From Paenibacillus beijingensis (lineage in GTDB: Bacteria; Bacillota; Bacilli; Paenibacillales; Paenibacillaceae), in assembly GCF_000961095.1 (NCBI RefSeq), contig NZ_CP011058.1, positions 3,375,501-3,439,500 of the forward strand: a stretch of 64,000 nucleotides of DNA, in the 5' to 3' direction. How positions within the stretch are numbered: the stretch's first letter is position 1; each line of letters opens with the position of its first letter. Shown here piece by piece: positions 24,921 to 34,019 of the stretch. The position numbers and the translations under genes were made by a program. The notes beneath the pieces are model-generated. The model was not told the origin of the DNA. It was given only the letters and a program-made list of their open reading frames with translations, and ran no database searches.

Positions 24921-25877
24921 GTGCCTCGTTCGCTGTTTGTCGCTTTGTTTCTGCTCAGCCTGATCTGGGGAGGATCGTTTTTCTTTATCAAAACGTTGCT
25001 GCACGATTTTGGGCCGTGGACGATCTCTTTTCTAAGATCCGCTCTTGGATTGATGACCATTGCGGTTGTTATGCTCGTGCTGCGGAAGCCTTTCGAATTC
25101 GGGAAAATACCTTGGGTGCCCATGGCCGTGATGGCCTTGATCAACACAGCGGTTCCATGGACCGTCATCGCATACAGCGAGACGAGACTTGCGAGCAGCA
25201 TGGCCTCCGTGCTGAACGCGACAACGCCGCTCTGGACGATCATTGTGGGCGTGCTGTTCTTTCAGACGGTGACGAACCGGCTGCAGTGGCTCGGCATGGG
25301 GCTGGCCTTCATCGGCCTCGTCGTCCTGCTCGGGGTCAATCCGGTTTCGATCGTATCGGTCGACCTGCTTGGTTTTACCGGCATGATGGTGACGACATTG
25401 TGTTATGGAGTCGGATCGCAGCTGTCCAAACGCCTTTCGAACGGATTGTCGATGTATCAAATTACGTTCGGCACACTGCTCTGCTCCACCATTTGCTGCG
25501 GGAGCATCGCCCTTTCGATTGAGCCGATCACCGCTTCGCACCTTGCAGCGCCCGCAAACATCGCTGTTTTGGTCGGCCTTGGCATTTTCGGCTCAGGCTT
25601 CGCATACATCCTCTTCTACTATATGGTCCAAAAGGGGAGCCCTGAATTTGCGACGATGGTCACCTATCTTATTCCGGCGAGCGCCATTATTTGGGGTTAT
25701 ACGCTGCTGAGCGAGAAGATCGAATGGAGCTTGCTGACAGGGCTCGTTCTCATATTGGGCGGCGTCTTCCTGGCAAGTAAAAAACAGCCCGGGAAAGCGG
25801 CCGGCAAGCAGGCAGCAGGAGCGGAACTGCACAACTGCAGCTTTGTCTCGAAAGCAAAAAAAGCGCCGCTGGAATGA
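24921..25877 (+). CDS. EamA/DMT-family permease
   Basis: A 318-residue membrane protein with ten helices in two EamA repeats (first begins FVALFLLSLIWGGSFFFIKTL; second begins VDLLGFTGMMVTTLCYGVGS). DMT permeases export amino acids, purines or other small metabolites; the substrate is unknown. The start is GTG with AGGG upstream. A terminator follows, so it is probably monocistronic or read through from the regulator gene ~100 bp upstream. Confidence 0.85.
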   Translation: MPRSLFVALFLLSLIWGGSFFFIKTLLHDFGPWTISFLRSALGLMTIAVVMLVLRKPFEFGKIPWVPMAVMALINTAVPWTVIAYSETRLASSMASVLNATTPLWTIIVGVLFFQTVTNRLQWLGMGLAFIGLVVLLGVNPVSIVSVDLLGFTGMMVTTLCYGVGSQLSKRLSNGLSMYQITFGTLLCSTICCGSIALSIEPITASHLAAPANIAVLVGLGIFGSGFAYILFYYMVQKGSPEFATMVTYLIPASAIIWGYTLLSEKIEWSLLTGLVLILGGVFLASKKQPGKAAGKQAAGAELHNCSFVSKAKKAPLE

Positions 25878-26275
25878 ACGGAAAGAGTGCCGCATCGCAA
25901 TTGATGCGGAAACCACCTAAACGGATGGCGGTTTTTTTTTTAGTGAGCCCGGTATTGGCGCTGTCTCTGCGGCTCAAGTCCTGAATGGTGTTGGCGACAG
26001 CAGCCACAGCTGAGGCAAGGATGAAACCGATAAGCTGAATCTGAAATAAGCCGGTACGCTAAAGTTGCTAAACCGGGCGATCCGCCGGCGATATGAAAAG
26101 CCGGATTTCGGGCAATACAGGAAATAGATGCCGCTCTCTTTCACAGGCTGACCGTTACCCGTACTGACGAGACGGAGCGGAACGGACAGGCAATGAGCGG
26201 TGCCTGTCCGCCGCCATGCAGCGCCGCGGGCGCACCGGAAGCGGCAGGTCAGATCAGGAACCGGAGGCGTACCGT
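25878..26275. other. Intergenic region
   Basis: Apart from the terminator at 25890-25941 I see no gene or clear promoter. Confidence 0.4.
25890..25941 (+). terminator. Double-hairpin terminator after the EamA gene
   Basis: CCGCATC/GATGCGG hairpin immediately followed by an AACCaCC/GGcGGTT hairpin and a run of ten Ts. Confidence 0.8.
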
Positions 26276-28588
26276 TTGTTTCATCAGCCGCAACATAATG
26301 TCAGCGTTAGCAGACCCTGGGCTGCGGTATCCGTCTGTCTGCTGGCCGCTTGTTTTCTCGGTTATGCCGCATACCGCAGCGGCATGTTTTTTGACGGCTT
26401 GTTTTACCGTTGGGAGGCGCTGCTTTGCGCATTGGCGGCGGCGCGGCTGCTGACGAAGCGGTGGATGCGGCAAAACGCCAGCCGCCGTCCCGGAACAATG
26501 CCGATCTCCCATGGGGCGATTGCGGGCATATGCGCGCTGACGTTTCTTTATGCGCTGTCGCTTCTCGGCCGGCCCGCTTCCGTGCAGGGAACGCTGGAGC
26601 AGATACTGCGCTGGAGCGCTTACGGCGCTTATTTGGTTCTGCTTCTGGATGCGGCGCGTTTGCGCGGATTTGCGCCCGTATGGACGTCCGCGCTGCTGCT
26701 GTCGGGGCATTTTGCCGTGTTTGGCGCGCTGGCCGGTTGGCTGGGCTGGCTGCATTTTCCGGATATCGTCATGAGGACGGGAGACAGCGAGCTGTCCGCA
26801 ACGGGTGCGCGGCTGGCCGGTTTTTTTCAATATGCGAATATGCTGGGGGCGGTTGCCGGAGCGTTGCTGCTGTGGCAATGGTCGCTGCTCGTGCAAGGCA
26901 GCGGATTTTGGCCGCGGCTGCTCGCGCGAGTCGGAGCGGTTCCGTATGCGCTTGTGCTGCTGCTGACGGAATCGCGCGGGGCGTGGATCGCGGCGGCGGC
27001 CGGCTGGCTGCTCGGCCTGCTCGTTATCGGCGCGCCACATAGAAGGCGCTGGCTGCTTCTGAGCGCCTGGACGATGCTGCTCGCCGGACTGGCGTACCGG
27101 CTCGTTTACCGGACGGGAGCGGCTTTGACGGGAGAAGGCGCCTTGGCGCCGGGAGGTGCGGGTTACCGAGCAGCGGCCGGCTTGCTTCCGGAAGCTGCGG
27201 CTGAAAGCGGGCTGCTGCACCGGGTATTGGAGCTTTGGCCGGGATCGGCAGCGGCCGGCGTGGTGGCGGTTATCGCCGCAGCGGTCGCCGGGGCGGCAGG
27301 GCTGCGGCTGCTGGAGGCGGCTCGCTTAACTCGGCGGCGGGGAGCGCTTCTTGTATGGCTCGTCCCGCCGCTGTGCGCCGCGCTGCTCGCCGCCCTGCTT
27401 CCGGCGGCGCTGCACGGCAGGATCGGCGCCCATTATGAGACGGGGGCGGCCCGCATGCTGTTTTACCGGGATGCGCTGGCGCTCGCACAGCAGGCCCCGC
27501 TGCTTGGCCAGGGCGGCGGCGTCTGGCGGACGCTGTTTCAGAGCGTGCAAAGCCGTCCTTATGCAGGCAGCGAGGTGCACAGCGGCTATCTCGATACGCT
27601 GCTTAATACCGGTGCGGCCGGTCTTGCGGTGCTGACCGTTATGGCTTGTTCCCTTTGCCTGATGCTGTGGAAACAGAACCGTGCGCTGCTGGCGCCCGTA
27701 CTGACGCTGCTGCTGCACGCCGCCGTGGACATTGATATGTCCTACGGATATTACTGGCTGCTGCTGTTTGGACTGGCGGCGGCGGGTGCGGCGGCGCCAG
27801 CCGGCGAAGCGAACGGAATTGCGGATCCGGGAGAGGGAGCGGGGAGCAGCGCGGCGGCGCCAGCCGGCGAAGCGAGCGGGATTGCGGATCCGGGAGAGGG
27901 AGCGGGGAGCAGCGCTGCGGCGCCAGGCGGCGAAGCGAGCGGGATTGCGAGTCCGGGAGGGGTAGCGGGAAGCAGCGCTGCGCGCCGCGCGGCGGCGCTG
28001 CTGGCCGCGCTCTGGCTCGCCGCCGCCAGCCTCGGCGGCTGGCAGCTCGACCGCGCGCAGCGGCTGCGCGAAGCCGCAGCCGCCGCAAGCGGCTCCGCGC
28101 GCATCGCGCTGCTGCGCGCGGCCGTCGCCGCGAATCCGGCATGGACCCGGATTCGCACCGACCTGGCGCAGCTCGTCCCGCCGGGGGAGCGGGCGTCGCT
28201 GCTTGCGGCCGGACTGCGCTATGAGCCGCAGTCCGCGCCGCTGCAGTGGGAGCTCGGCGAAACGTACGCAGAGCTCGGCGATTTGCCGCGCGCCGAAGCG
28301 GCGCTGCGCGCGGCGGCGCGCCTGGACCGCTTCGGCAGTGCGAAGCGGACCGAAGCGCTGCAGGTGCTCGAGCGGCTCGCGCAGCGGCAGCTCGCGGCCG
28401 GCAGCGCCGGCGCGGCGCGGCAGACGGCACTTGCCGCGCTGTCGCTCTACAGCGCTTACGCGGAGCTGGACCGCGAGGTGCGCGGCATGAGCCATCCCGC
28501 GAACGGCCGCCGCTTCGCGCTCACAGCCGAAGCGGAACAAACCGCATCGCGGTGCCTCGAGCTGCTGCGCCGGACGGAGAAAGGGTAA
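26276..28588 (+). CDS. O-antigen ligase (Wzy/WaaL-type) membrane protein with C-terminal TPR-like domain
   Basis: About 770 residues. A TTG at 26276 has GGAGG 8 nt upstream; ATG 26216 is in frame but lacks a ribosome binding site. Some eleven hydrophobic segments precede residue ~520. The O-antigen ligase core is recognisable from FQYANMLGAVAGALLLW, LLLTESRGAWIAAAAGW and the loop GQGGGVWRTLFQSVQSRPYAGSEVHSGYLDTLLNTGAAGL. Such enzymes polymerise or transfer lipid-linked glycans on the outer face of the membrane. A low-complexity linker of three 21-residue repeats, one more TM helix and a TPR-like helical domain (LQWELGETYAELGDLPRAEAALRAAARLD) follow. GC is extreme in the second half. It is not next to other glycan genes, so its substrate is unknown. 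Confidence 0.8.
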   Translation: MFHQPQHNVSVSRPWAAVSVCLLAACFLGYAAYRSGMFFDGLFYRWEALLCALAAARLLTKRWMRQNASRRPGTMPISHGAIAGICALTFLYALSLLGRPASVQGTLEQILRWSAYGAYLVLLLDAARLRGFAPVWTSALLLSGHFAVFGALAGWLGWLHFPDIVMRTGDSELSATGARLAGFFQYANMLGAVAGALLLWQWSLLVQGSGFWPRLLARVGAVPYALVLLLTESRGAWIAAAAGWLLGLLVIGAPHRRRWLLLSAWTMLLAGLAYRLVYRTGAALTGEGALAPGGAGYRAAAGLLPEAAAESGLLHRVLELWPGSAAAGVVAVIAAAVAGAAGLRLLEAARLTRRRGALLVWLVPPLCAALLAALLPAALHGRIGAHYETGAARMLFYRDALALAQQAPLLGQGGGVWRTLFQSVQSRPYAGSEVHSGYLDTLLNTGAAGLAVLTVMACSLCLMLWKQNRALLAPVLTLLLHAAVDIDMSYGYYWLLLFGLAAAGAAAPAGEANGIADPGEGAGSSAAAPAGEASGIADPGEGAGSSAAAPGGEASGIASPGGVAGSSAARRAAALLAALWLAAASLGGWQLDRAQRLREAAAAASGSARIALLRAAVAANPAWTRIRTDLAQLVPPGERASLLAAGLRYEPQSAPLQWELGETYAELGDLPRAEAALRAAARLDRFGSAKRTEALQVLERLAQRQLAAGSAGAARQTALAALSLYSAYAELDREVRGMSHPANGRRFALTAEAEQTASRCLELLRRTEKG
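27791..27979 (+). repeat. Three 63-bp tandem repeats in the ligase linker
   Basis: Units begin at 27791, 27854 and 27917, each with GCGGCGCCAG. Copies 1 and 2 are nearly identical, copy 3 more diverged. They encode variants of AAPAGEASGIADPGEGAGSS, so the frame is preserved and copy number could vary. Confidence 0.9.
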
Positions 28589-28629
28589 CCTGCGCCTGCC
28601 CCTCCCATTTGTGCCGCTGCAAAAGTCCG

Positions 28630-28944
28630 TTACCCTCCGAAGGCATCCCGGAACGCGGCGCAGAGCTTGGTCCGGTCCACGTTCCACAGCTCTGCGATTT
28701 CCGCGGCGACGTTCTCGTCCCACCAATCCGACAGCAGCTTGCGGTTGCTGCGGTTTTCCACGATCCAGGGCAAATTGAGCAGCACTTTTTTCGTATAGCG
28801 TTTTTCCGCTTCCTCCATTGCATCGGCTGCAATCCATACTTTCATTCGTTTCGCTGTGCGGTACAGCTCATTGCCGCAAGCCCGGCGGATTTTACGGGCG
28901 GTGGGGAAGTCGGGCTGATGCTTCTTGGCGCTTGACGGATTCAT
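28630..28944 (-). CDS. Small conserved hypothetical protein
   Basis: A 104-residue basic, helical protein (AKRMKVWIAADAMEEAEKRY, KVLLNLPWIVENRSNRKLLS, DWWDENVAAEIAELW). No membrane segment or catalytic motif is visible and I do not recognise the family. GAGGAG lies ~10 nt upstream of the ATG. It converges with the ligase gene and has less extreme GC than it. The Trp-rich middle and helix spacing suggest a protein-binding module (inference). Confidence 0.6.
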   Translation of the reverse strand: MNPSSAKKHQPDFPTARKIRRACGNELYRTAKRMKVWIAADAMEEAEKRYTKKVLLNLPWIVENRSNRKLLSDWWDENVAAEIAELWNVDRTKLCAAFRDAFGG

Positions 28945-29282
28945 AGGCGGACGGCTCCTCTTTTTTCTTTAACGTATGCGGGGAGCGGGGGAGCCGTCAC
29001 TGCCGGATCGTGCGCTTATTTATCCGCTCCGTTTCCATTCGCTGCGGCTTGCGTGCATGCGGTTGACCACCGCCATGCGGCGCCACGCCGCGCAATGGGA
29101 GCTCGCCCTGCACGGCGGATAACTTTTCGACTACGCATTGTTCGCTGTTCACCCGCCCGAAGGACGGGACTGTCCATAAAGCCGCCCTAGCAGTCCTATG
29201 GAGCGGCGTTCGGGGATATGATAGAATACGGAATAGGGCAGTTAATCCAGAAATCGACAAGAAAGGCGGGATCGGGAGCGAA
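28945..29282. other. Intergenic region between divergent genes
   Basis: No coding sequence or strong promoter recognised. A TATGAT/TAGAAT stretch at ~29218-29228 could be a -10 for the DedA gene, without a good -35. Confidence 0.3.
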
Positions 29283-29891
29283 ATGCATTTTTTATCGGAT
29301 CTTATCAGCTATTTGTTGGGCATCATTGAACAGCTCGGGTACTTCGGCATTATTCTCGGTCTGGCTATGGAAGTCATCCCCAGTGAAATCGTGCTTGCCT
29401 ACGGCGGTTATCTCGTTTCCAGGGGTACGATCAATTTTATCGGGGCAGTCATTTGCGGCACGATCGGCGCCATCATTCAGCAATGGATCCTGTACGCTAT
29501 CGGACGGTACGGCGGGCGGCCGTTTCTGGACAAGTTCGGCAAATTCTTACATATTAAACCGAAGCATATCGATATCGCGGAAGGATGGTTCAACCGGTAT
29601 GGCTCCGGCATCGTCTTTACGGCCCGATTTGTGCCGGTCATGCGGCAGGTGATCTCGATCCCGGCGGGCATGGCCCGCATGCCGTTAGGGTTGTTTACGC
29701 TGCTGACGGCGGCCGCTTCGATTCCGTGGTCGCTGCTGTTCGTTTATTTGGGCTGGAAGCTCGGCGATAACTGGGAACAGATCGACGAGAAGGCGGCGCC
29801 TTACATGCAGCCGGCAATTCTGATCGCCATTGCGCTGCTCGTCATTTATTTCCTCTATAAATATGTCCGCTCCCGCCGCAAGGCGGCCTAA
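29283..29891 (+). CDS. DedA-family membrane protein (VTT domain)
   Basis: A 202-residue protein with DedA landmarks: EVIPSEIVLAYGGYLVSRG near residue 31, GAIIQQWILYAIGRYGGRPF, and FVPVMRQVISIPAGMARM near residue 117, containing the conserved F-x-R-x-x-P-like segment. DedA proteins help recycle undecaprenyl phosphate or phospholipids by flipping across the cytoplasmic membrane and support membrane potential. GGGAG lies 6 nt before the ATG. It heads a run of co-directional genes with short gaps. Confidence 0.9.
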   Translation: MHFLSDLISYLLGIIEQLGYFGIILGLAMEVIPSEIVLAYGGYLVSRGTINFIGAVICGTIGAIIQQWILYAIGRYGGRPFLDKFGKFLHIKPKHIDIAEGWFNRYGSGIVFTARFVPVMRQVISIPAGMARMPLGLFTLLTAAASIPWSLLFVYLGWKLGDNWEQIDEKAAPYMQPAILIAIALLVIYFLYKYVRSRRKAA

Positions 29892-29959
29892 GTTGGGATC
29901 GGGCGCATCTTTTGCTACAATTAACTTTACAGTCCATATGAAAAAAGGAGAGATCGTTC

Positions 29960-30526
29960 GTGGCCAAAAGTGTGGCGGACAAGCTGAACAAGGGCATCAC
30001 CCCGCAGCAGTTTATGGACGGAATGCAGAAAAACAAAGAAGCGTTCCACAGCTGGTATGAACAGTTCCAGTGGAACAGCGATAGCGACCGCGAGTTTTTC
30101 GAATCGCTCAACAACCGCGACGACTTGCGCTGCCTTATTTTAATGGCGGACTGGTGCGGCGATGTGGTGCGCAACGTGCCGGTCGTGTTCCGGGCGCTTG
30201 AAATTAGCGGCATTCCGACGGAAGTGCTCATTCTGGAGGAGAACCTGGATACGATGGAGCAATTTTTGACGATGGGCGGCCGCGCCGTTCCGATCGTCAT
30301 TTTCGCCGATACCGGCGGACATGTGCTTGGACATTGGGGACCCCGTCCGAAGCATGTTCAGGAAGCGATGATTGCGTTCAAGCAAGCGAACCCGGATCGC
30401 GAAGCGCCGGACTATCAGGAGAAGCTCGCAGCGACCCGTCAGGAGATCGGCCGCCGTTACGGCGAAGGAACCGGCTATCAGGCCGTTATCGTCTCCGAAC
30501 TGCGCGAAGCTTTATCTTCCTACTGA
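29960..30526 (+). CDS. Thioredoxin-family protein with WCGD motif
   Basis: A 188-residue protein, GTG start with AAGGAGAG 7 nt upstream. The thioredoxin-like fold is shown by LRCLILMADWCGDVVRNVPV and the cis-Pro loop GGRAVPIVIFAD. The redox motif is WCGD, so the second cysteine of CxxC is missing. A dithiol redox reaction by the usual mechanism is unlikely; such thioredoxin-9-type proteins may act with a single Cys. It starts 68 bp after the DedA gene and is followed by an MBL hydrolase only 4 bp later, so these are probably one transcript. Confidence 0.85.
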   Translation: MAKSVADKLNKGITPQQFMDGMQKNKEAFHSWYEQFQWNSDSDREFFESLNNRDDLRCLILMADWCGDVVRNVPVVFRALEISGIPTEVLILEENLDTMEQFLTMGGRAVPIVIFADTGGHVLGHWGPRPKHVQEAMIAFKQANPDREAPDYQEKLAATRQEIGRRYGEGTGYQAVIVSELREALSSY

Positions 30527-30530
30527 TAGA

Positions 30531-31163
30531 ATGATCAACATCGAAAAGTTCGTGCTGGGTCCCCTTCAGACGAACGCTTATCTGCTTACCGACGAAGCCG
30601 GGGAACGCGGCGTGGTTATCGATCCCGGCATAGGACCGAAAAAGCTGCTTGAACGCATCAAAGGACTGAAGATCGAAGCGATTCTGCTGACCCACGCCCA
30701 TCTGGATCATATGGGCGGTGTGGACGAGGTGCGGAAGGCTGCCGGCTGTCCGGTTTACATCCATGATCTGGAGGCGGATTGGCTGACCGATCCCGCCAAG
30801 AACGGTTCGCTCCGCTGGAGCGATCTGACCCCGCCACTCGTGACGGACCCGGCCGAATATGCGCTGGACGAAGGCCAGAAGCTGGAACTGATTGGGCACG
30901 TGTTTACGGTGATGCATACCCCGGGTCATTCGCCGGGCAGCGTCAGCTTTTTGCTCGGTAACGACCTGTTTTCCGGCGACGTGCTGTTCCGCGCTTCAAT
31001 CGGAAGAACGGACCTGCCCGGAGGACGCGAGCGGGATTTATACGACTCGATCACCGGCAAGCTGTTCAAGCTGCCGCGCGAGACGGTCGTCTATTCGGGA
31101 CACGGCCCGAAGACGACGATCGGATTCGAGATGGACAACAATCCGTACGTTGGTATTCGCTAG
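30531..31163 (+). CDS. MBL-fold hydrolase (glyoxalase II-like, YqgX type)
   Basis: A 210-residue metallo-beta-lactamase fold protein. The start is ATG 30531, 4 bp after the preceding stop and without its own strong ribosome binding site, implying translational coupling. Metal ligands are visible in THAHLDHMGG near 59, HTPGHSPGS near 128, the Asp in FSGDVLF, and the last His in YSGHGPKT. Close in size and motifs to Bacillus YqgX and short hydroxyacylglutathione hydrolase-like enzymes that detoxify thioesters derived from methylglyoxal. Confidence 0.88.
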   Translation: MINIEKFVLGPLQTNAYLLTDEAGERGVVIDPGIGPKKLLERIKGLKIEAILLTHAHLDHMGGVDEVRKAAGCPVYIHDLEADWLTDPAKNGSLRWSDLTPPLVTDPAEYALDEGQKLELIGHVFTVMHTPGHSPGSVSFLLGNDLFSGDVLFRASIGRTDLPGGRERDLYDSITGKLFKLPRETVVYSGHGPKTTIGFEMDNNPYVGIR

Positions 31164-31341
31164 CTGACGCATACTTGCTTTCACGGAACTCTCGCGTTGC
31201 TTCTTATCAAGGAGCGGTGCGGGAGTTCTTTATTTTTCACGAGGGGAAGGAACGGTTGTTTGCAGCAGGTACTTGTGGAAAAAACGCCGCGTATCTGCGA
31301 AAATAATAGGGATAAGCATTTCAACAAGGCGGTGTTAGACG

Positions 31342-33600
31342 TTGGCGGAGAAGACGGAACGTAGAATGGACGATACGGAAGAAAACGGCGGCAAAATAAA
31401 GCTGACCGCGGAGGAAAAGGCGGCCGAGCAGGAACGGATCGTAAAGGCGATTGCGGCGGAGCTGTCGCTGCCTCTGACGAAGGTGAAAGCGGCTGTCGGC
31501 CTGCTTGATGAAGGGAATACGATCCCGTTTATCGCCCGGTACCGCAAAGAGATGACCGGAGAGCTCGATGAGAACGAACTGCGCTTTGTTGAAGAGCGGC
31601 TCGGCTACCGGCGCAATCTGGAAGAGCGCAAGCGCGAAGTGATCCGGCTCATCGACGAGCAGGGCAAACTTACGGACGAGCTGCGCCAAGGAATCGTGGC
31701 CGCTTCCAAGCTGCAGGAAGTGGAGGACTTGTACCGCCCTTACCGGCAAAAACGTAAAACCCGCGCTTCCGTAGCCAAGGAGCGCGGGCTGGAACCGCTC
31801 TCGCAGTGGCTGCTGAGTCAGCCGCGGCAGGGCGATCCGCTTGCGGAAGCGGCCCGGTATGTCGATGAGGATAAAGGAGTAGCGACGGCGGAAGAAGCGC
31901 TGCAGGGCGCGATGGACATATTGGCGGAAGGCGTCGCCGACGATGCCCGCATCCGCGCCTGGGTGCGCAAGTTTACGTTTGAGCAAGGGCTGCTCCGCAC
32001 GGAAGCGAAGGACGATTCCGTAGAATCGGTTTATGAAATGTACTACAACTACCAGGAGCCGGTACGCCGGCTGCCGCCGCACCGGGTGCTTGCCATTAAC
32101 CGCGGGGAGCGCGAAGAGGTGCTGCGCGTAAACTTGGAAGTACCGGCGGACCGGATTCATGACTATATCGGGCGCCAGCTGCTGCGCGGCGGGACGGCTG
32201 CGGCGGTGCGCGACTTGCTTGAACGCATGATCGAGGATGCGTACAAAAGGCTGATCAGCCCTTCAATCGACCGCGAAGTGAGGGCCGAGCTGACGGAGAA
32301 GGCGGAAGAGCATGCGATCGGCATCTTTTCGGCCAACCTGCGCAATTTGCTGCTTCAGCCTCCCGTGCGCGGCCGGGTTGTGCTCGGCGTCGATCCCGCT
32401 TACCGGACAGGGTGCAAGCTGGCCGTCGTCGACGAGACCGGCAAGCTGCTGGAAGTGGCCGTTACTTACCCTACCCCGCCTAATAACAAGGTGGCGGAAG
32501 CGGAGCGCATCATTAACGGTTTGATCGATAAGCACGAGGTGCAGCTGATCGTCATCGGCAACGGAACCGCTTCGCGCGAGACGGAGCAGTTTATCGCCGA
32601 GCTGATTAAAGGGCGCGCACGCGAAGGTAAAGACGCCGGGGCGAAGCTGCAGTACATTATCGTGAATGAGGCCGGCGCGAGCGTCTATTCCGCTTCCAAG
32701 CTGGCGCAGGACGAGTTCCCGGCACTGGACGTCGCCGAGCGCAGCGCCGTTTCCATAGCGCGCCGTCTTCAGGATCCGCTGGCGGAGCTCGTGAAGATCG
32801 AGCCGAAGGCGATCGGCGTCGGCCAGTACCAACACGACGTCAGCCAGAAGCGGCTTGACGAGACGCTTGGCGGCGTCGTCGAATCGGCCGTCAACCATGT
32901 CGGCGTCGACGTCAATACCGCTTCGGCGTCGCTGCTCTCGTATGTGGCCGGCATCAACGCGACGACGGCGAAAAATATCGTGAAATACCGGGATGAGAAG
33001 GGCAAATTCAGCGCCCGCTCCGAACTGCAGAAAGTGCCGCGGCTGGGCGCCAAAACGTACGAACAGTGCATCGGCTTCATCCGTATTCCCGAGGGCTCTC
33101 AGCCACTGGACCAGACGCCGATTCATCCCGAATCTTACGGGGTGGTCGAGGGACTGCTCCGCAGCGTCGGATTGGACGCCGGCCAAATCGGCAGCGAAAC
33201 GCTGCGCTTGAAGCTTGCGGAAGCGGACATCGCCGCGCTGGCGGCGGCGCTTAAGGTCGGGGAACCGACGCTGAAAGATATTGTGGACAGCCTGCTGCGG
33301 CCCGGACGCGACCCGCGCGAGGAGCTGCCGGCGCCGATTTTCCACACCGACGTGCTCAATATCGAGGATTTGATGCCGGGGATGGAGCTGCACGGCACGG
33401 TGCGCAACGTCATTGACTTCGGCGCTTTCGTCGACATCGGCATCAAAAACGACGGACTCGTCCACATTTCCCAGCTGAGCGACCGCTTCGTCAAGCATCC
33501 GATGGACGTCGTGTCCGTCGGCGACACGGTAACGGTGTGGGTGCTGAACGTCGATCTGAAAAAAGGCCGCGTCGGTCTCACGATGCGCAAGCCGAATTAA
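31342..33600 (+). CDS. tex: Tex-family RNA-binding transcription accessory protein
   Basis: A protein of 752 residues from TTG 31342 (AAGGCGGTG upstream); ATG 31366 is an alternative. The domain order is as in Tex: an N-terminal HTH-like region (IPFIARYRKEMTGELDENEL), a YqgF/RNase H-like domain (VLGVDPAYRTGCKLAVVDETG), helix-hairpin-helix motifs (YVAGINATTAKNIVKYRDEKG, LGAKTYEQCIGFIRI) and a C-terminal S1 RNA-binding domain (GMELHGTVRNVIDFGAFVDIG). Tex proteins bind RNA polymerase complexes and nucleic acid and influence transcription and translation quality control. It is preceded by a ~180-bp gap and followed by a terminator. Confidence 0.94.
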   Translation: MAEKTERRMDDTEENGGKIKLTAEEKAAEQERIVKAIAAELSLPLTKVKAAVGLLDEGNTIPFIARYRKEMTGELDENELRFVEERLGYRRNLEERKREVIRLIDEQGKLTDELRQGIVAASKLQEVEDLYRPYRQKRKTRASVAKERGLEPLSQWLLSQPRQGDPLAEAARYVDEDKGVATAEEALQGAMDILAEGVADDARIRAWVRKFTFEQGLLRTEAKDDSVESVYEMYYNYQEPVRRLPPHRVLAINRGEREEVLRVNLEVPADRIHDYIGRQLLRGGTAAAVRDLLERMIEDAYKRLISPSIDREVRAELTEKAEEHAIGIFSANLRNLLLQPPVRGRVVLGVDPAYRTGCKLAVVDETGKLLEVAVTYPTPPNNKVAEAERIINGLIDKHEVQLIVIGNGTASRETEQFIAELIKGRAREGKDAGAKLQYIIVNEAGASVYSASKLAQDEFPALDVAERSAVSIARRLQDPLAELVKIEPKAIGVGQYQHDVSQKRLDETLGGVVESAVNHVGVDVNTASASLLSYVAGINATTAKNIVKYRDEKGKFSARSELQKVPRLGAKTYEQCIGFIRIPEGSQPLDQTPIHPESYGVVEGLLRSVGLDAGQIGSETLRLKLAEADIAALAAALKVGEPTLKDIVDSLLRPGRDPREELPAPIFHTDVLNIEDLMPGMELHGTVRNVIDFGAFVDIGIKNDGLVHISQLSDRFVKHPMDVVSVGDTVTVWVLNVDLKKGRVGLTMRKPN

Positions 33601-33612
33601 GCCACGAACCCA

Positions 33613-33660
33613 AAAAGGGCGCTTCCGCAACGGTCAGTTGCAGGAGACGCCCTTTTCCTT
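33613..33660 (+). terminator. Terminator after tex
   Basis: Stem AAAAGGGCG/CGCCCTTTT with an inner CGCAAC/GTTGC pairing, ending in a T-rich run. It also faces cmpA on the minus strand. Confidence 0.8.
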
Positions 33661-33688
33661 TTACAGCGGCATAATGCTATTTACGCCT

Positions 33689-33823
33689 TTACAGGCTAGC
33701 GGAATCCTCTTCCTTCGGACGCTTCGTCCGGTAAAAATACCAGCAATCGTTAAGCAGCCGGATTTGCCGGCGGTCCTTCGTCTGGAATGCGCGCATCAAT
33801 TGATTGCACAGCCACTGCGGCAT
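33689..33823 (-). CDS. cmpA: Cortex morphogenetic protein CmpA
   Basis: A 44-residue protein beginning MPQWLCNQLMRAFQTKDRRQ, with the family hallmark RLLNDCWYFYR. ATG 33823 is chosen because GGAGGAGGA sits 9 nt upstream; a longer reading frame reaching back to 33946 is not conserved. In Bacillus subtilis the 37-residue CmpA acts with ClpXP to destroy SpoIVA in sporulating cells that have assembled the coat wrongly, a checkpoint for cortex assembly. This version has a short extra C-terminus. Strong evidence for a spore former. Confidence 0.88.
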   Translation of the reverse strand: MPQWLCNQLMRAFQTKDRRQIRLLNDCWYFYRTKRPKEEDSASL

Positions 33824-34019
33824 GCGCATCGTCCTCCTCCCGGGCCGTACTAGGTACGTTTTAGCATATGGGAGAAGGCGGGCGTCTGTGCAGGTCCATC
33901 CCGAAGCCGGGCGCACCGGAGGCACGTTGCCGGAACACTCCGGCATCGCTGGGGCTGCTTCAGAAGAATGCGCATCGTTCGTCGTTTCGTCATTAATGGT
34001 CCGCAGGCTGCTTCCTATT

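Noticed and set aside
27326..28837. Very long (503-codon) minus-strand frame opposite the O-antigen ligase
   Set aside because: An artefact of high GC antisense to a clear membrane protein; the product is Arg/Gln-rich nonsense without domains.
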